DNA of 9,752 bases from assembly GCA_024278015.1 (NCBI GenBank), contig JAJRUC010000306.1, positions 1-9,752 on the forward strand, in the 5' to 3' direction. The notes under the pieces are model-generated. The model ran no database searches, was not told the origin of the DNA, and saw nothing but the letters and a program-made list of their open reading frames with translations. This stretch comes from Chloroflexota bacterium. Lineage in GTDB: Bacteria; Chloroflexota; Anaerolineae; 4572-78. Within the stretch, counting starts at the first letter, position 1, and every line of letters starts with the position of its first letter. Of this stretch, positions 1 to 5,595 are shown piece after piece. The position numbers were made by a program, and so were the translations under genes.

Positions 1-752
1 GGCCAGGTGGGGAAGGTGTTGGTGCTGTATCGCTGGTGGAAGGTAGCCATCCCAACCTTGAACAGCGGGTTGAGTAAATCGGTGTAAAATTTGCCCAGGT
101 CGTCGCCCAGCAGCAACCCCTTGTAAACGATAATGCGGCTGGACAGGGAGCAGACGTAAAACTTGGGCAGGTTTTCCGCCTGGGCGCGTTGTTCCATTAA
201 GCGGCGGGCCAGGTACAACCGGCGTTCAAAATCGGTTTGGGGCACAGGGTGGCGGGGGGCCACCAGAATTTGTTTGATGGTGGGCCGAATGGCTTCCGCC
301 TGGGGGCCGAGGACGCGCTCGTTGAGGGGGACGGTTCGCCAGTGAAGCAGGGTCAGGCCCGGTTCCGGCCCGGACAGGACGGCCTCAACCAGCGCCATAC
401 TTCGGCGCAGGGCGGTTTCGTCGGTGGGCAAAAAAAGCTGCCCGACGGCCAGTTGGCCCGCCGGGGGCGGGCTGATGCCGGCCCGTTTCAGCTCGTAGGC
501 AAAGAAGGGATGCGGCAGTTGCGACAGAATACCCGCTCCGTCGGATGTTTTGCCGTCGGCCAGAATGCCGCCGCGATGCGCCAGATTAGCCAGCGAGGTG
601 AGGGCCATCGGCAAAATATCGGCCCGGGGTCGACCGTCGGCGCAGGCAATAAACCCGATGCCGCAGGCATCGTGTTCAAAACGGGGGTCGTACAGGGGCG
701 CGTGCGGCAAACAACTATGGGGTGAAGCGGGTGATGCAGATACATATTGCAT
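1..752 (-). CDS. gltB: Glutamate synthase large chain, N-terminal part (runs off the left edge)
   Basis: This is the N-terminal glutaminase (class II glutamine amidotransferase) part of glutamate synthase, which releases ammonia from glutamine and channels it to 2-oxoglutarate to make glutamate in the cytoplasm. Read on the minus strand from ATG at 752, the protein begins with a short leader of about 29 residues and then LYDPRFEHDACGIGF. Cys30 is the expected nucleophile, exposed in the family by removal of the propeptide. Further family signatures follow: NLAHRGGI, then KTSDGAGIL at about residues 68-76, SSRIIVYKGLLL, and MATFHQRYSTNTFPTW at the window edge. A GGAGG Shine-Dalgarno lies 7 nt before the ATG, which fixes the start. 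An overlapping ATG at 766 is out of frame. About 250 codons are visible; the full family protein is roughly 1500 residues, so the FMN and central domains lie outside. Whether the enzyme is NADPH- or ferredoxin-dependent cannot be told from here. It is transcribed divergently from the HNH gene. Confidence 0.95.
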   Translation of the reverse strand, partial: MQYVSASPASPHSCLPHAPLYDPRFEHDACGIGFIACADGRPRADILPMALTSLANLAHRGGILADGKTSDGAGILSQLPHPFFAYELKRAGISPPPAGQLAVGQLFLPTDETALRRSMALVEAVLSGPEPGLTLLHWRTVPLNERVLGPQAEAIRPTIKQILVAPRHPVPQTDFERRLYLARRLMEQRAQAENLPKFYVCSLSSRIIVYKGLLLGDDLGKFYTDLLNPLFKVGMATFHQRYSTNTFPTW

Positions 753-855
753 AGCGGAGCCTCCATCCTGATATGGTCAATAATAAGAGGAGACGCCCTT
801 GTCTGTGGAAAACGACGGTGTTTCCCGCCTCAAGCGATTCGATGGGAAGGGTTGT

Positions 856-884
856 ATTTTAGCATGGGGCTGTGAAAAACGCAA
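856..884 (-). promoter_or_regulatory. Candidate sigma70-type promoter for gltB
   Basis: On the minus strand a TTGCGT -35 box (879-884) is followed after exactly 17 nt by TAAAAT (856-861). Transcription would start near 849, giving a leader of about 97 nt before the ATG at 752. The match is good for -10 and moderate for -35, so it is a candidate only. Confidence 0.45.
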
Positions 885-987
885 CAGGTTATTTTTGAGC
901 AAAAATACCGAAATCATCTTCCATATATTGTAGCGCGAATGACGCGAATACTAAATGCAGCGCTATCCGTGAAAACGGAAACGGTAT

Positions 988-1016
988 TTGACCTGCTCTG
1001 GTCAGTTTGTTATAAT
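988..1016 (+). promoter_or_regulatory. Sigma70-type promoter of the HNH gene
   Basis: TTGACC (988-993) and a perfect TATAAT (1011-1016) are separated by 17 nt. The start site would be near 1023, about 40 nt before the TTG start codon at 1064. This is one of the clearest promoters in the window. Confidence 0.8.
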
Positions 1017-1027
1017 TTTTCTGACCA
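989..1027. promoter_or_regulatory. Operator-like half-sites around the HNH promoter
   Basis: The five-base word TGACC occurs at 989-993 (inside the -35 box), as its complement GGTCA at 1000-1004, and again as TGACC at 1022-1026. The last two belong to a 7-bp perfect inverted repeat, TGGTCAG (999-1005) and CTGACCA (1021-1027), which straddles the -10 box. This placement suits a repressor site, but the regulator is unknown and the words are short. Confidence 0.35.
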
Positions 1028-1063
1028 AACAGGGGTTGCAGAAACACAACCGGAGGCGCATTT

Positions 1064-1564
1064 TTGGGCAGTGTACTTGTATTGAATGCTTCTTTTGAAC
1101 CCTTGAGTGTTGTTTCAATTCAGCGAGCCATCGTACTTTTGCTCAAGGAAAAAGCGGAAATTATTGAAGCGGCAGAGGCGGTTTTACGCTCTGAACGGCT
1201 GAAGATACCCGTGCCGCTGGTCATTCGGCTGGTGTATTATGTGCGCATCCCGTATCGAATTAGCGTGCCCATCACCCGGCGGGCGGTGATGGTGAGAGAC
1301 CGCTACACCTGCCAGTATTGCGGCATGCAGCCCGGCAAACAAGCCCTCACCATTGACCACGTGCTGCCCCGTTCCAGAGGGGGCAAAACCGTGTGGCAAA
1401 ACGTGGTGGCCGCCTGCAAACGGTGCAACGGCAAAAAAGGGAATCGAACCCCGGCTGAAGCCGGTATGAAACCGGCAACCTCGCCCGCCCAACCCCGATA
1501 TTTGGCGATGGTCTACGTCACCAGCCTTGAAACACGCGACGCCTGGGAAAAATACATGAATTAA
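1064..1564 (+). CDS. HNH endonuclease-family protein
   Basis: The 166-residue protein belongs to the small HNH nuclease family that opens with VLVLNASFEPL and carries its zinc-ribbon-type HNH motif in the middle. Visible features are a CxxC pair at Cys83/Cys86, the catalytic-type TIDHVLPRSRGG (Asp98, His99), Asn113 in WQNVVAACKRCN, a second CxxC at Cys118/Cys121, and a KKGNRTP tail that closes the motif. All the residues expected for metal binding and the beta-beta-alpha-metal fold are present. The start is TTG at 1064: a GGAGG Shine-Dalgarno at 1052-1056 sits 7 nt upstream, and the family N-terminus begins right there. The cellular role of this family is poorly defined; it is common and chromosomal in many bacteria, so a defence or mobility role should not be assumed. 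It has its own promoter and is followed 71 nt later by the NrtR-type regulator. Confidence 0.9.
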   Translation: MGSVLVLNASFEPLSVVSIQRAIVLLLKEKAEIIEAAEAVLRSERLKIPVPLVIRLVYYVRIPYRISVPITRRAVMVRDRYTCQYCGMQPGKQALTIDHVLPRSRGGKTVWQNVVAACKRCNGKKGNRTPAEAGMKPATSPAQPRYLAMVYVTSLETRDAWEKYMN

Positions 1565-1575
1565 ACTCGCCGCGC

Positions 1576-1604
1576 TTGACAGGGTTGCTCTTTTGGTATA
1601 TAAT
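1576..1604 (+). promoter_or_regulatory. Consensus sigma70-type promoter of the NrtR-type regulator
   Basis: TTGACA (1576-1581) and TATAAT (1599-1604) are both perfect consensus and are spaced by 17 nt. Start is expected near 1611, inside the palindrome described separately. A promoter this strong in front of a regulator gene is typical of one that must be held down by a repressor. Confidence 0.88.
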
Positions 1605-1624
1605 TAGTGTGAAAACTACACTAA
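1604..1624. promoter_or_regulatory. Palindromic operator, probably NrtR-type autoregulation
   Basis: A perfect inverted repeat of TTAGTGT and ACACTAA with a 7-nt spacer (21 bp in all) begins on the last base of the -10 box and covers the predicted start site. A protein bound here would block initiation. The gene directly downstream encodes a Nudix/winged-helix regulator, and NrtR proteins are known to bind palindromes of about this size at their own and at NAD-gene promoters. That the site belongs to this protein is inference. Confidence 0.7.
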
Positions 1625-1635
1625 GAGGGGTTTCG

Positions 1636-2343
1636 ATGGGACAGACAGCGCAAACATACAATCCGGACAAATACCAACGTCCCTCCGTCAGCGTCGATAT
1701 TGTCATTTTCTCCATCATCGAATCGCACCTGAAGGTATTGCTGATAAAACGAAAACAATGGCCCTTTGAGGGTAACTGGGCCTTTCCGGGGGGGTTTGTG
1801 CGCATGGCAGAGGGGCTGGACGAAGCCGCCTATCGGGAGTTGAAAGAAGAAACCAGCCTTGACCGCGCGGATGTCTATCTGGAGCAGCTGTACACCTTCG
1901 GGCAACCGGCCCGGGACCCGCGCCTGCGGGTAATTACCGTGGCCTACGTGGCTCTGGTGGGCGTCGACAAACTCAAGGCTCCCGTCGCCGGCGACGATGC
2001 CGCCGAAGTGGGCTGGTTTTCGGTTTACCAACCGCCGCAACTGGCCTTCGACCACAACCACATTCTGGAATACGCCATTACCCGCCTGCGCTACAAACTG
2101 GAATACAGCGCCGTTGGATTCCAGTTGTTGCCGGCTACGTTTACCCTGCGGGAATTGCAAATTGCCTACGAGATTGTCCTCAGTGAAACGCTTGACAAAG
2201 GCAACTTCAGGAGCAAATTGCGTAAGGCCGATGTGGTGGAACCGACGCCGTACTATCGCCGGACCGGGGGCCGGCCGGCCCGCCTGTACCAATTCAAAAC
2301 CGATGCTGTGGCCGAAGTCAGCGCCCGGCGGCTATTTCCGTAG
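1636..2343 (+). CDS. nrtR: NrtR-type transcriptional regulator (Nudix domain plus winged helix)
   Basis: The 235-residue protein joins an N-terminal Nudix domain to a C-terminal winged helix, the architecture of NrtR, a repressor of NAD biosynthesis and salvage genes that senses ADP-ribose. The Nudix box runs from Gly53 to Leu75: G-x5-E59, then RELKEE (Arg67-Glu72). The conserved Gly near the end of the box is Ser74; the metal-binding glutamates are kept, so weak hydrolase activity is not excluded. The C-terminus has the family wing-helix pattern FTLRELQIAYEIVL (about 169-182), TLDKGNFRSKL and RPARLYQF. The start is ATG at 1636, with AGAGGGG ending 5 nt upstream; an in-frame TTG at 1576 is the promoter -35 box and cannot be the start. 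Two NAD-salvage enzymes follow downstream. Related Nudix-helix proteins control sugar genes in some phyla, but the neighbours favour NAD. Confidence 0.88.
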   Translation: MGQTAQTYNPDKYQRPSVSVDIVIFSIIESHLKVLLIKRKQWPFEGNWAFPGGFVRMAEGLDEAAYRELKEETSLDRADVYLEQLYTFGQPARDPRLRVITVAYVALVGVDKLKAPVAGDDAAEVGWFSVYQPPQLAFDHNHILEYAITRLRYKLEYSAVGFQLLPATFTLRELQIAYEIVLSETLDKGNFRSKLRKADVVEPTPYYRRTGGRPARLYQFKTDAVAEVSARRLFP

Positions 2344-2374
2344 ACGGGTTTATTTTTTTGAAACTCCATTAATC

Positions 2375-2533
2375 AGGACTTACGCAGTTGCGGTAAATCA
2401 CGGTGTTTTACCCCCCTCCCCGCTTCGCGTCCCCCGGTGTCGGGGGAGGAGCTAATTCCCCCCGCTTGAGGGCGCGAAGCGGTTTCTTCATCAGGGACTG
2501 AGGGGGGTAAAATGTTGCAACTGCGTAAGTCCT
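2375..2533. mobile_element. Miniature inverted-repeat element (MITE-like), 159 bp
   Basis: The ends are perfect 17-bp inverted repeats, AGGACTTACGCAGTTGC at 2375-2391 and its complement at 2517-2533. Inside lie further nested perfect repeats: TTTTACCCCCCTC (2406-2418) with 2500-2512, CCGCTTCGCG (2420-2429) with 2473-2482, and TCCCCCG (2430-2436) with 2441-2447 around a GTGT loop. ATTAAT flanks it on both sides (2368-2373, separated by one C, and 2534-2539), a possible target duplication; ATTAAT is itself palindromic, so this is not firm. It encodes no protein and would need a transposase supplied elsewhere. Ends beginning GGACTTACGCA resemble those I recall from insertion sequences, but I cannot name the family. 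Confidence 0.8.
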
Positions 2534-2602
2534 ATTAATGTAAAAATAACAAAAATAGCGGGAGCAATTCTGAAACCGGAAACAGGGCGGATCTGTTTAC
2601 GA

Positions 2603-2626
2603 CAGGGGCGGTTCGAACCGCCCCTG
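2603..2626. repeat. Perfect 24-bp palindrome (REP-like)
   Basis: CAGGGGCGGTTC is followed immediately by its exact complement, giving 12-bp arms with no spacer. Such GGGGCG-type dyads occur as scattered extragenic repeats in many GC-rich genomes. There is no T-run, so it is not a standard terminator. Confidence 0.65.
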
Positions 2627-2641
2627 CGGTGAACTTCTCAC

Positions 2642-2665
2642 AGGGGCGCGATGTATCGTGTCTCT
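2642..2665. repeat. Second REP-like dyad with G-U tolerant stem
   Basis: AGGGGCGCGAT and ATCGTGTCTCT pair around a 2-nt GT spacer. Three of the 11 pairs are not Watson-Crick in DNA, but all three would be G-U pairs in plus-strand RNA. Its centre lies 39 nt from that of the perfect palindrome upstream, so the two look like a decayed and an intact unit of the same repeat type. Confidence 0.5.
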
Positions 2666-2706
2666 ACGGATGACCAAAACATAGAATAAAATGGAGAGAC
2701 TGATTA

Positions 2707-3420
2707 ATGAACGCGCAAACTTTAATTAAAAACGCAACCCCGTTTTTGAACTACGTCGTCGATTGGCTGAACGGCCTGCCGGACATCACGATTGCCGAGG
2801 CGATTGGCGGCCGGCCGGAAAACGTGGCCGTGTTGTCCGTCGATATTATCAACGGCTTTTGCACCGAAGGCCCGTTGGCCGGCCCGCGCGTAGCCGAACT
2901 GGTGTCGCCCATCACCACCCTCTTCACCGTTGCGCACCAGGCCGGGGTGCGCCATTTCATCGTCACCCAGGATGCCCACGCCCCCGATGCGGTGGAATTT
3001 GAAAACTATCCCCCCCATTGCGTGCGCGGCACATCAGAGAGTGAAACCGTAGCCGCCTTCACTAATTTGCCGTTCTGGAATTTGTTCACGGTTATGCCCA
3101 AACAGTCCATCAATTCGGCCATCGGCACTGATTTGGACCCCTGGCTGGACGCACATCCGCAGGTAGACACCTTCATTGTGGTGGGCGATTGCACCGACCT
3201 GTCTACCTATCACCTGGCGATGCACCTGAAGTTGCGGGGCAATGCAGCCAACAAAAAAACGCGCGTGCTGCTGCCCGTCAACAGCGTAGATACCTACGAT
3301 TTGCCCGTTGACGCGGCGCGGGAAATCGGCGCAGTGCCCCACCACGGCGATTTGCTGCATCACATTTTTTTGTACAGCATGATGCTGAACGGCATTGAGG
3401 TTGTGGCTCAAATCAAGTAG
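2707..3420 (+). CDS. Nicotinamidase-like cysteine hydrolase (isochorismatase superfamily)
   Basis: The 237-residue protein is an isochorismatase-fold cysteine hydrolase, most likely nicotinamidase, which turns nicotinamide into nicotinate and ammonia. The catalytic triad is readable: Asp46 in SVDIINGFC, Lys132 in MPKQSINS, and Cys162 in VVGDCTDLSTYHLA. The metal ligands known from nicotinamidases also fit, as Asp89 and His91 in TQDAH and His104 in PPHCVRGT. The first 35 or so residues form an N-terminal extension before the core sheet. The ATG at 2707 has GGAGA at 2693-2697, 9 nt upstream. The gene precedes a nicotinate phosphoribosyltransferase-like gene by 132 nt and follows an NrtR-type regulator, which strongly supports nicotinamide as substrate; from sequence alone another amide or isochorismate-like substrate would remain possible. 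It is somewhat longer than typical bacterial PncA (about 180-215 residues). Confidence 0.85.
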   Translation: MNAQTLIKNATPFLNYVVDWLNGLPDITIAEAIGGRPENVAVLSVDIINGFCTEGPLAGPRVAELVSPITTLFTVAHQAGVRHFIVTQDAHAPDAVEFENYPPHCVRGTSESETVAAFTNLPFWNLFTVMPKQSINSAIGTDLDPWLDAHPQVDTFIVVGDCTDLSTYHLAMHLKLRGNAANKKTRVLLPVNSVDTYDLPVDAAREIGAVPHHGDLLHHIFLYSMMLNGIEVVAQIK

Positions 3421-3467
3421 GGACGCCGGCTTTGAAATTGTTGAAATCGCGTTTTTCCCCTCTCCCC

Positions 3468-3494
3468 GGTCCTCTCCCCAAAGGGGGGAGGGCC
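3468..3494. repeat. Intergenic hairpin between nicotinamidase and phosphoribosyltransferase genes
   Basis: GGTCCTCTCCCC (3468-3479) pairs with GGGGGGAGGGCC (3483-3494) around an AAA loop, giving a 12-bp stem of which two pairs are G-U in plus-strand RNA. No T-run follows, so it is not a classical terminator. The surrounding C-rich and G-rich tracts (3456-3528) suggest a dispersed extragenic repeat; it could also act as a processing or stability element between two genes of one message. Confidence 0.5.
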
Positions 3495-3552
3495 TGTTTC
3501 CCCCCAAAGAGAGGGATTAAGGGGGAGATAAACCACAAAGAGAGAAAAAAAT

Positions 3553-4920
3553 ATGTCAATTTTTAACCGGCAACGCTTAACCAACCAAATTTTCAAGCTG
3601 GATGTTGACCGTATGCGGCGGGGGTGGTATTCCGATAAATATTTCATCAACATTGCCCAAACGCTGGCCCAACTGGCCGCCCGAAATTATCAATTTCAGG
3701 GACAAGCGCCCCTGCTTAAAGAAGTCGGGCTGGATTCCGCCAAACTGCGTACCGGCAATGTTCGGGTTGAAGTGCAGCTTTTTACCCGCCGTCGCCCGAA
3801 GGCCGTCGTGACCGGCATCGACAAAGCCTTGAGCATGTTGCGGCACTGCACCGGCTATTTTAACAATAGCGGCCGGTTTGTGGAAACATGGCAAAATCTG
3901 GAAGTGGAAGCCGTCCACGACGGCGCAGTGGTGGCCTACGAAGGCAACGTGAATCGCGTGAAGCCGGTCATGAAAATCAGGGGCCGCTACCGGGATATTG
4001 CCCTGCTGGAAACGCCCATCCTGGGAGCCTTAACCCGCAGCACCCGCATCGCCACCAATGTGTACAACACCCTGGTGGCGGCGCGAGGCAAGCCCGTCCT
4101 CTTCTTCCCGGCCCGCTTTGATGCCCACGAAGTGCAGGCCGCCGACGGCTACGCCTACGACATCGCCGTCAAGCGGTTTAACAAGGACTACGGCGGCCAT
4201 GTGGCCTCCTTTGTCTCCACCGATGCCCAGGGCGATTGGTGGGGCGGTCTGGGCGGCGGCACCGTGGCTCACGCAGCCATCGCCAGCTTTTTGGGCGATA
4301 CCGTAGAGGCTATGCTCGCCTTTGCCGCCACCCAGACGGTCAGCGTGCCCCGCGTGGCCCTGGTCGATTTTAACAACGATTCCGTCGGCACCAGCCTGGC
4401 CGTTCTTAAAGCCATGTTCCGGCATTTCCGGGCCGCGCTGGATGCGGGCGATAGCGCCGAGGCGGAAAAATACCGGCTCTTCGGGGTGCGGCTTGATACC
4501 TCCGGCAATATGCGCGACATCAGTCTGGCCCCGTTGGGCGACAAAAAACTGGACAACGGCGTCAATCCCCGCCTGGTGTGGGTGGTGCGGCAGGCCGTAG
4601 ACCGGGCGTGGCAGGATTGGCAATTGCCGCCGGCGTGGCATGACCGGGCCGCCGAATACTGCCGGCGGGTGCAAATTGTGGTCAGCGGCGGCTTCAATCC
4701 GCAAAAAATCAGGCATTTTGAAGAGCTGGACGTGCCCGCCGATATTTATGGCGTCGGCTCAAGTTTAATGAGCAACGATGATTATCTGGGCACCAACACC
4801 GATTTTACCGCCGATGTGGTGCGGGTTCGGTTGCAAAAGCAGTGGGTCGATATGGCTAAAGTGGGCCGCGCCGCTTGCCATAATCCTGATTTGGAATCGA
4901 TTGACCTGTCTGATTTCTGA
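3553..4920 (+). CDS. Nicotinate phosphoribosyltransferase-like enzyme
   Basis: The 455-residue protein matches the nicotinate phosphoribosyltransferase family, which couples nicotinate with phosphoribosyl pyrophosphate to give nicotinate mononucleotide in the NAD salvage pathway. In order one sees an N-terminal alpha/beta part with KYFINIAQTL (about 29-38), LLETPILGALTRSTRIATNVYNTL-type helix region (about 151-174), GTVAH (236-240, counterpart of the family GTMAH), VDFNND (271-276), GVRLDTSG (311-318), and the phosphate-binding region VVSGGFNPQKI (376-386) with GVGSSL (400-405). The segment after PVLFFPARF differs from the usual LEFGLRRA type, so this is a divergent branch and the exact substrate is inferred from context. 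A weak AAAGAGAG at 3537-3544 precedes the ATG. The gene lies 132 nt after the nicotinamidase-like gene and ends with a real TGA stop followed by two more in-frame TGAs. Confidence 0.87.
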   Translation: MSIFNRQRLTNQIFKLDVDRMRRGWYSDKYFINIAQTLAQLAARNYQFQGQAPLLKEVGLDSAKLRTGNVRVEVQLFTRRRPKAVVTGIDKALSMLRHCTGYFNNSGRFVETWQNLEVEAVHDGAVVAYEGNVNRVKPVMKIRGRYRDIALLETPILGALTRSTRIATNVYNTLVAARGKPVLFFPARFDAHEVQAADGYAYDIAVKRFNKDYGGHVASFVSTDAQGDWWGGLGGGTVAHAAIASFLGDTVEAMLAFAATQTVSVPRVALVDFNNDSVGTSLAVLKAMFRHFRAALDAGDSAEAEKYRLFGVRLDTSGNMRDISLAPLGDKKLDNGVNPRLVWVVRQAVDRAWQDWQLPPAWHDRAAEYCRRVQIVVSGGFNPQKIRHFEELDVPADIYGVGSSLMSNDDYLGTNTDFTADVVRVRLQKQWVDMAKVGRAACHNPDLESIDLSDF

Positions 4921-4925
4921 AAAAC

Positions 4926-4958
4926 GGGCTGACCCTGCCCGGCCTGAAATAGCCCTTT
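4926..4958 (+). terminator. Weak possible terminator after the phosphoribosyltransferase gene
   Basis: GGGCT (4926-4930) and AGCCC (4951-4955) can pair across a 20-nt loop and are followed by only three Ts. The stem is short and the loop long, so efficiency would be low. It is listed because no better terminator lies between this gene and the next promoter. Confidence 0.25.
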
Positions 4959-4965
4959 ATCTACA

Positions 4966-4994
4966 TTGACATAGTCACAGTGTTGTGTTATGAT
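4966..4994 (+). promoter_or_regulatory. Sigma70-type promoter of the roadblock gene
   Basis: A perfect TTGACA (4966-4971) and TATGAT (4989-4994) are separated by 17 nt. The start site near 5001 gives a leader of about 54 nt. With the terminator at 5446-5482 this makes the next gene a single-gene transcription unit. Confidence 0.82.
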
Positions 4995-5054
4995 GACGTT
5001 GATAATTGAGCTTGTCCCAAACTTCGGTACCCTGCGAAAGGAGCATAAGAGAGG

Positions 5055-5423
5055 ATGGCCTCACGCACAGAACAAATGGTTGCTCGTTTAAGAGATTTGC
5101 AGGCAGGCACGGCCGATATTGAGGCTTCTGCCGTAGTCAGCGTAGACGGGTTGATTATGGCCTCGTCCTTGCCGCAGGATATTGAAGAAGACCGGGTTTC
5201 GGCTATGTCGGCCGCCATGCTGTCTTTGGGAGAACGGATTGCCCAGGAACTCAACCGGGGCTACCTTGACCAGGTTTACATTCGCGGGACAAACGGCTAC
5301 ATCATCCTGATGTCTGTGGGTGAAGAAGCGGTTTTAACCGCCCTGGCCCGCCCCGATGCCAAACTGGGTCTCATCTTCCTTGATATGAAACGCGCCGCAG
5401 AAGATTTGGGCCGCCTGGTTTAG
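5055..5423 (+). CDS. Roadblock/LC7 domain protein (MglB-like)
   Basis: The 122-residue protein is a single roadblock/LC7 domain: an N-terminal helix (TEQMVARLRDLQAG, about 5-18), a strand with the pattern EASAVVSVDGLIMASSL (about 23-39), the long central helix from DRVSAMSAAMLSLGERIAQEL (about 46-66), then GYLDQVYIRGTNGYIILMSV and a C-terminal helix. Proteins of this fold regulate small Ras-like GTPases, as MglB does for MglA in polarity and gliding; they often sit beside a GTPase gene. None is present here, so the partner must be encoded elsewhere. The ATG at 5055 is preceded by AAAGGAG at 5037-5043 (11-nt spacing) and GAGAGG directly before it. It has no signal peptide or membrane segment, so it is cytoplasmic. 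Its own promoter and terminator isolate it from the neighbours. Confidence 0.9.
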   Translation: MASRTEQMVARLRDLQAGTADIEASAVVSVDGLIMASSLPQDIEEDRVSAMSAAMLSLGERIAQELNRGYLDQVYIRGTNGYIILMSVGEEAVLTALARPDAKLGLIFLDMKRAAEDLGRLV

Positions 5424-5445
5424 GCGCTTCACTTTCGCCCGGCAC

Positions 5446-5482
5446 AGGCTTTCGGTTTTCATTGAACCGGGAGCCTTTTTTT
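5446..5482 (+). terminator. Strong intrinsic terminator of the roadblock gene
   Basis: AGGCTTTCGGTT (5446-5457) pairs fully with AACCGGGAGCCT (5465-5476), two pairs being G-U, around a 7-nt loop, and the stem runs into seven Ts (5476-5482). It begins 22 nt after the stop codon. Confidence 0.9.
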
Positions 5483-5555
5483 ATGGTTGTCGCCTTGAAA
5501 TTTATTTCGGGGAGAATACTCCCCCATCCCCCAAATCCAAAATCGACCTGAAATC

Positions 5556-5595
5556 TTTACGTCAAATTTACGGCAAAATTTTCCAATTTGCCGTA
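5556..5595. promoter_or_regulatory. Iteron-like operator cluster: two direct and one inverted copy
   Basis: TTTACGTCAAA (5556-5566) abuts TTTACGGCAAA (5567-5577), 10 of 11 bases identical. The inverted copy TTTGCCGTA lies at 5587-5595 and forms a 9-bp perfect inverted repeat with 5569-5577 across a 9-nt spacer. The last copy overlaps a TATACT hexamer. This layout suits a regulator binding as a dimer plus an extra half-site, but the regulator is unknown. Confidence 0.45.

Larger units (their letters stand above)
753..1063. other. Divergent intergenic region between gltB and the HNH gene
   Basis: This 311-nt gene-free stretch is more AT-rich than its flanks and separates two divergently transcribed genes. 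It holds the candidate gltB promoter on the minus strand (856-884) and a near-consensus promoter on the plus strand (988-1016) with surrounding TGACC/GGTCA half-sites. No RNA gene, riboswitch-like fold or convincing small ORF was seen in the rest. Confidence 0.7.
2344..2706. other. Gene-free region between nrtR and the nicotinamidase gene
   Basis: These 363 nt contain no convincing gene. They hold the miniature inverted-repeat element (2375-2533), an AT-rich stretch, and two REP-like dyads (2603-2626 and 2642-2665). An AT-rich -10-like TAGAAT lies at 2682-2687 but has no acceptable -35 partner, and no copy of the TTAGTGT/ACACTAA palindrome was found here. Confidence 0.7.

Noticed and set aside
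237..725. Open plus-strand frame of 162 codons
   Set aside because: It is the antisense shadow of the glutamate synthase frame on the minus strand, which has clear family motifs and a ribosome binding site.
488..766. Minus-strand frame starting at ATG 766 (MEAPLCNMY)
   Set aside because: It is out of frame with the glutaminase motifs; the true start is ATG 752, read in another frame from the same Shine-Dalgarno region.
1576..1635. Upstream TTG start for the NrtR-type gene
   Set aside because: The TTG is the first part of the TTGACA -35 box, and the stretch would include the -10 box and operator. The ATG at 1636 has its own ribosome binding site.
2515..2545. Outward promoter at the right end of the miniature element
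   Set aside because: TTGCAA is present but the nearest TATTAAT is only 12 nt away and no acceptable -10 lies at 16-18 nt.
3456..3528. Intrinsic terminator between nicotinamidase and phosphoribosyltransferase genes
   Set aside because: The stem is strong but no T-run follows; the C/G tracts look like a dispersed repeat.
4030..4716. Long minus-strand frame of 228 codons opposite the phosphoribosyltransferase gene
   Set aside because: It is a GC-rich antisense shadow without recognisable motifs; the plus-strand frame has the family signatures.
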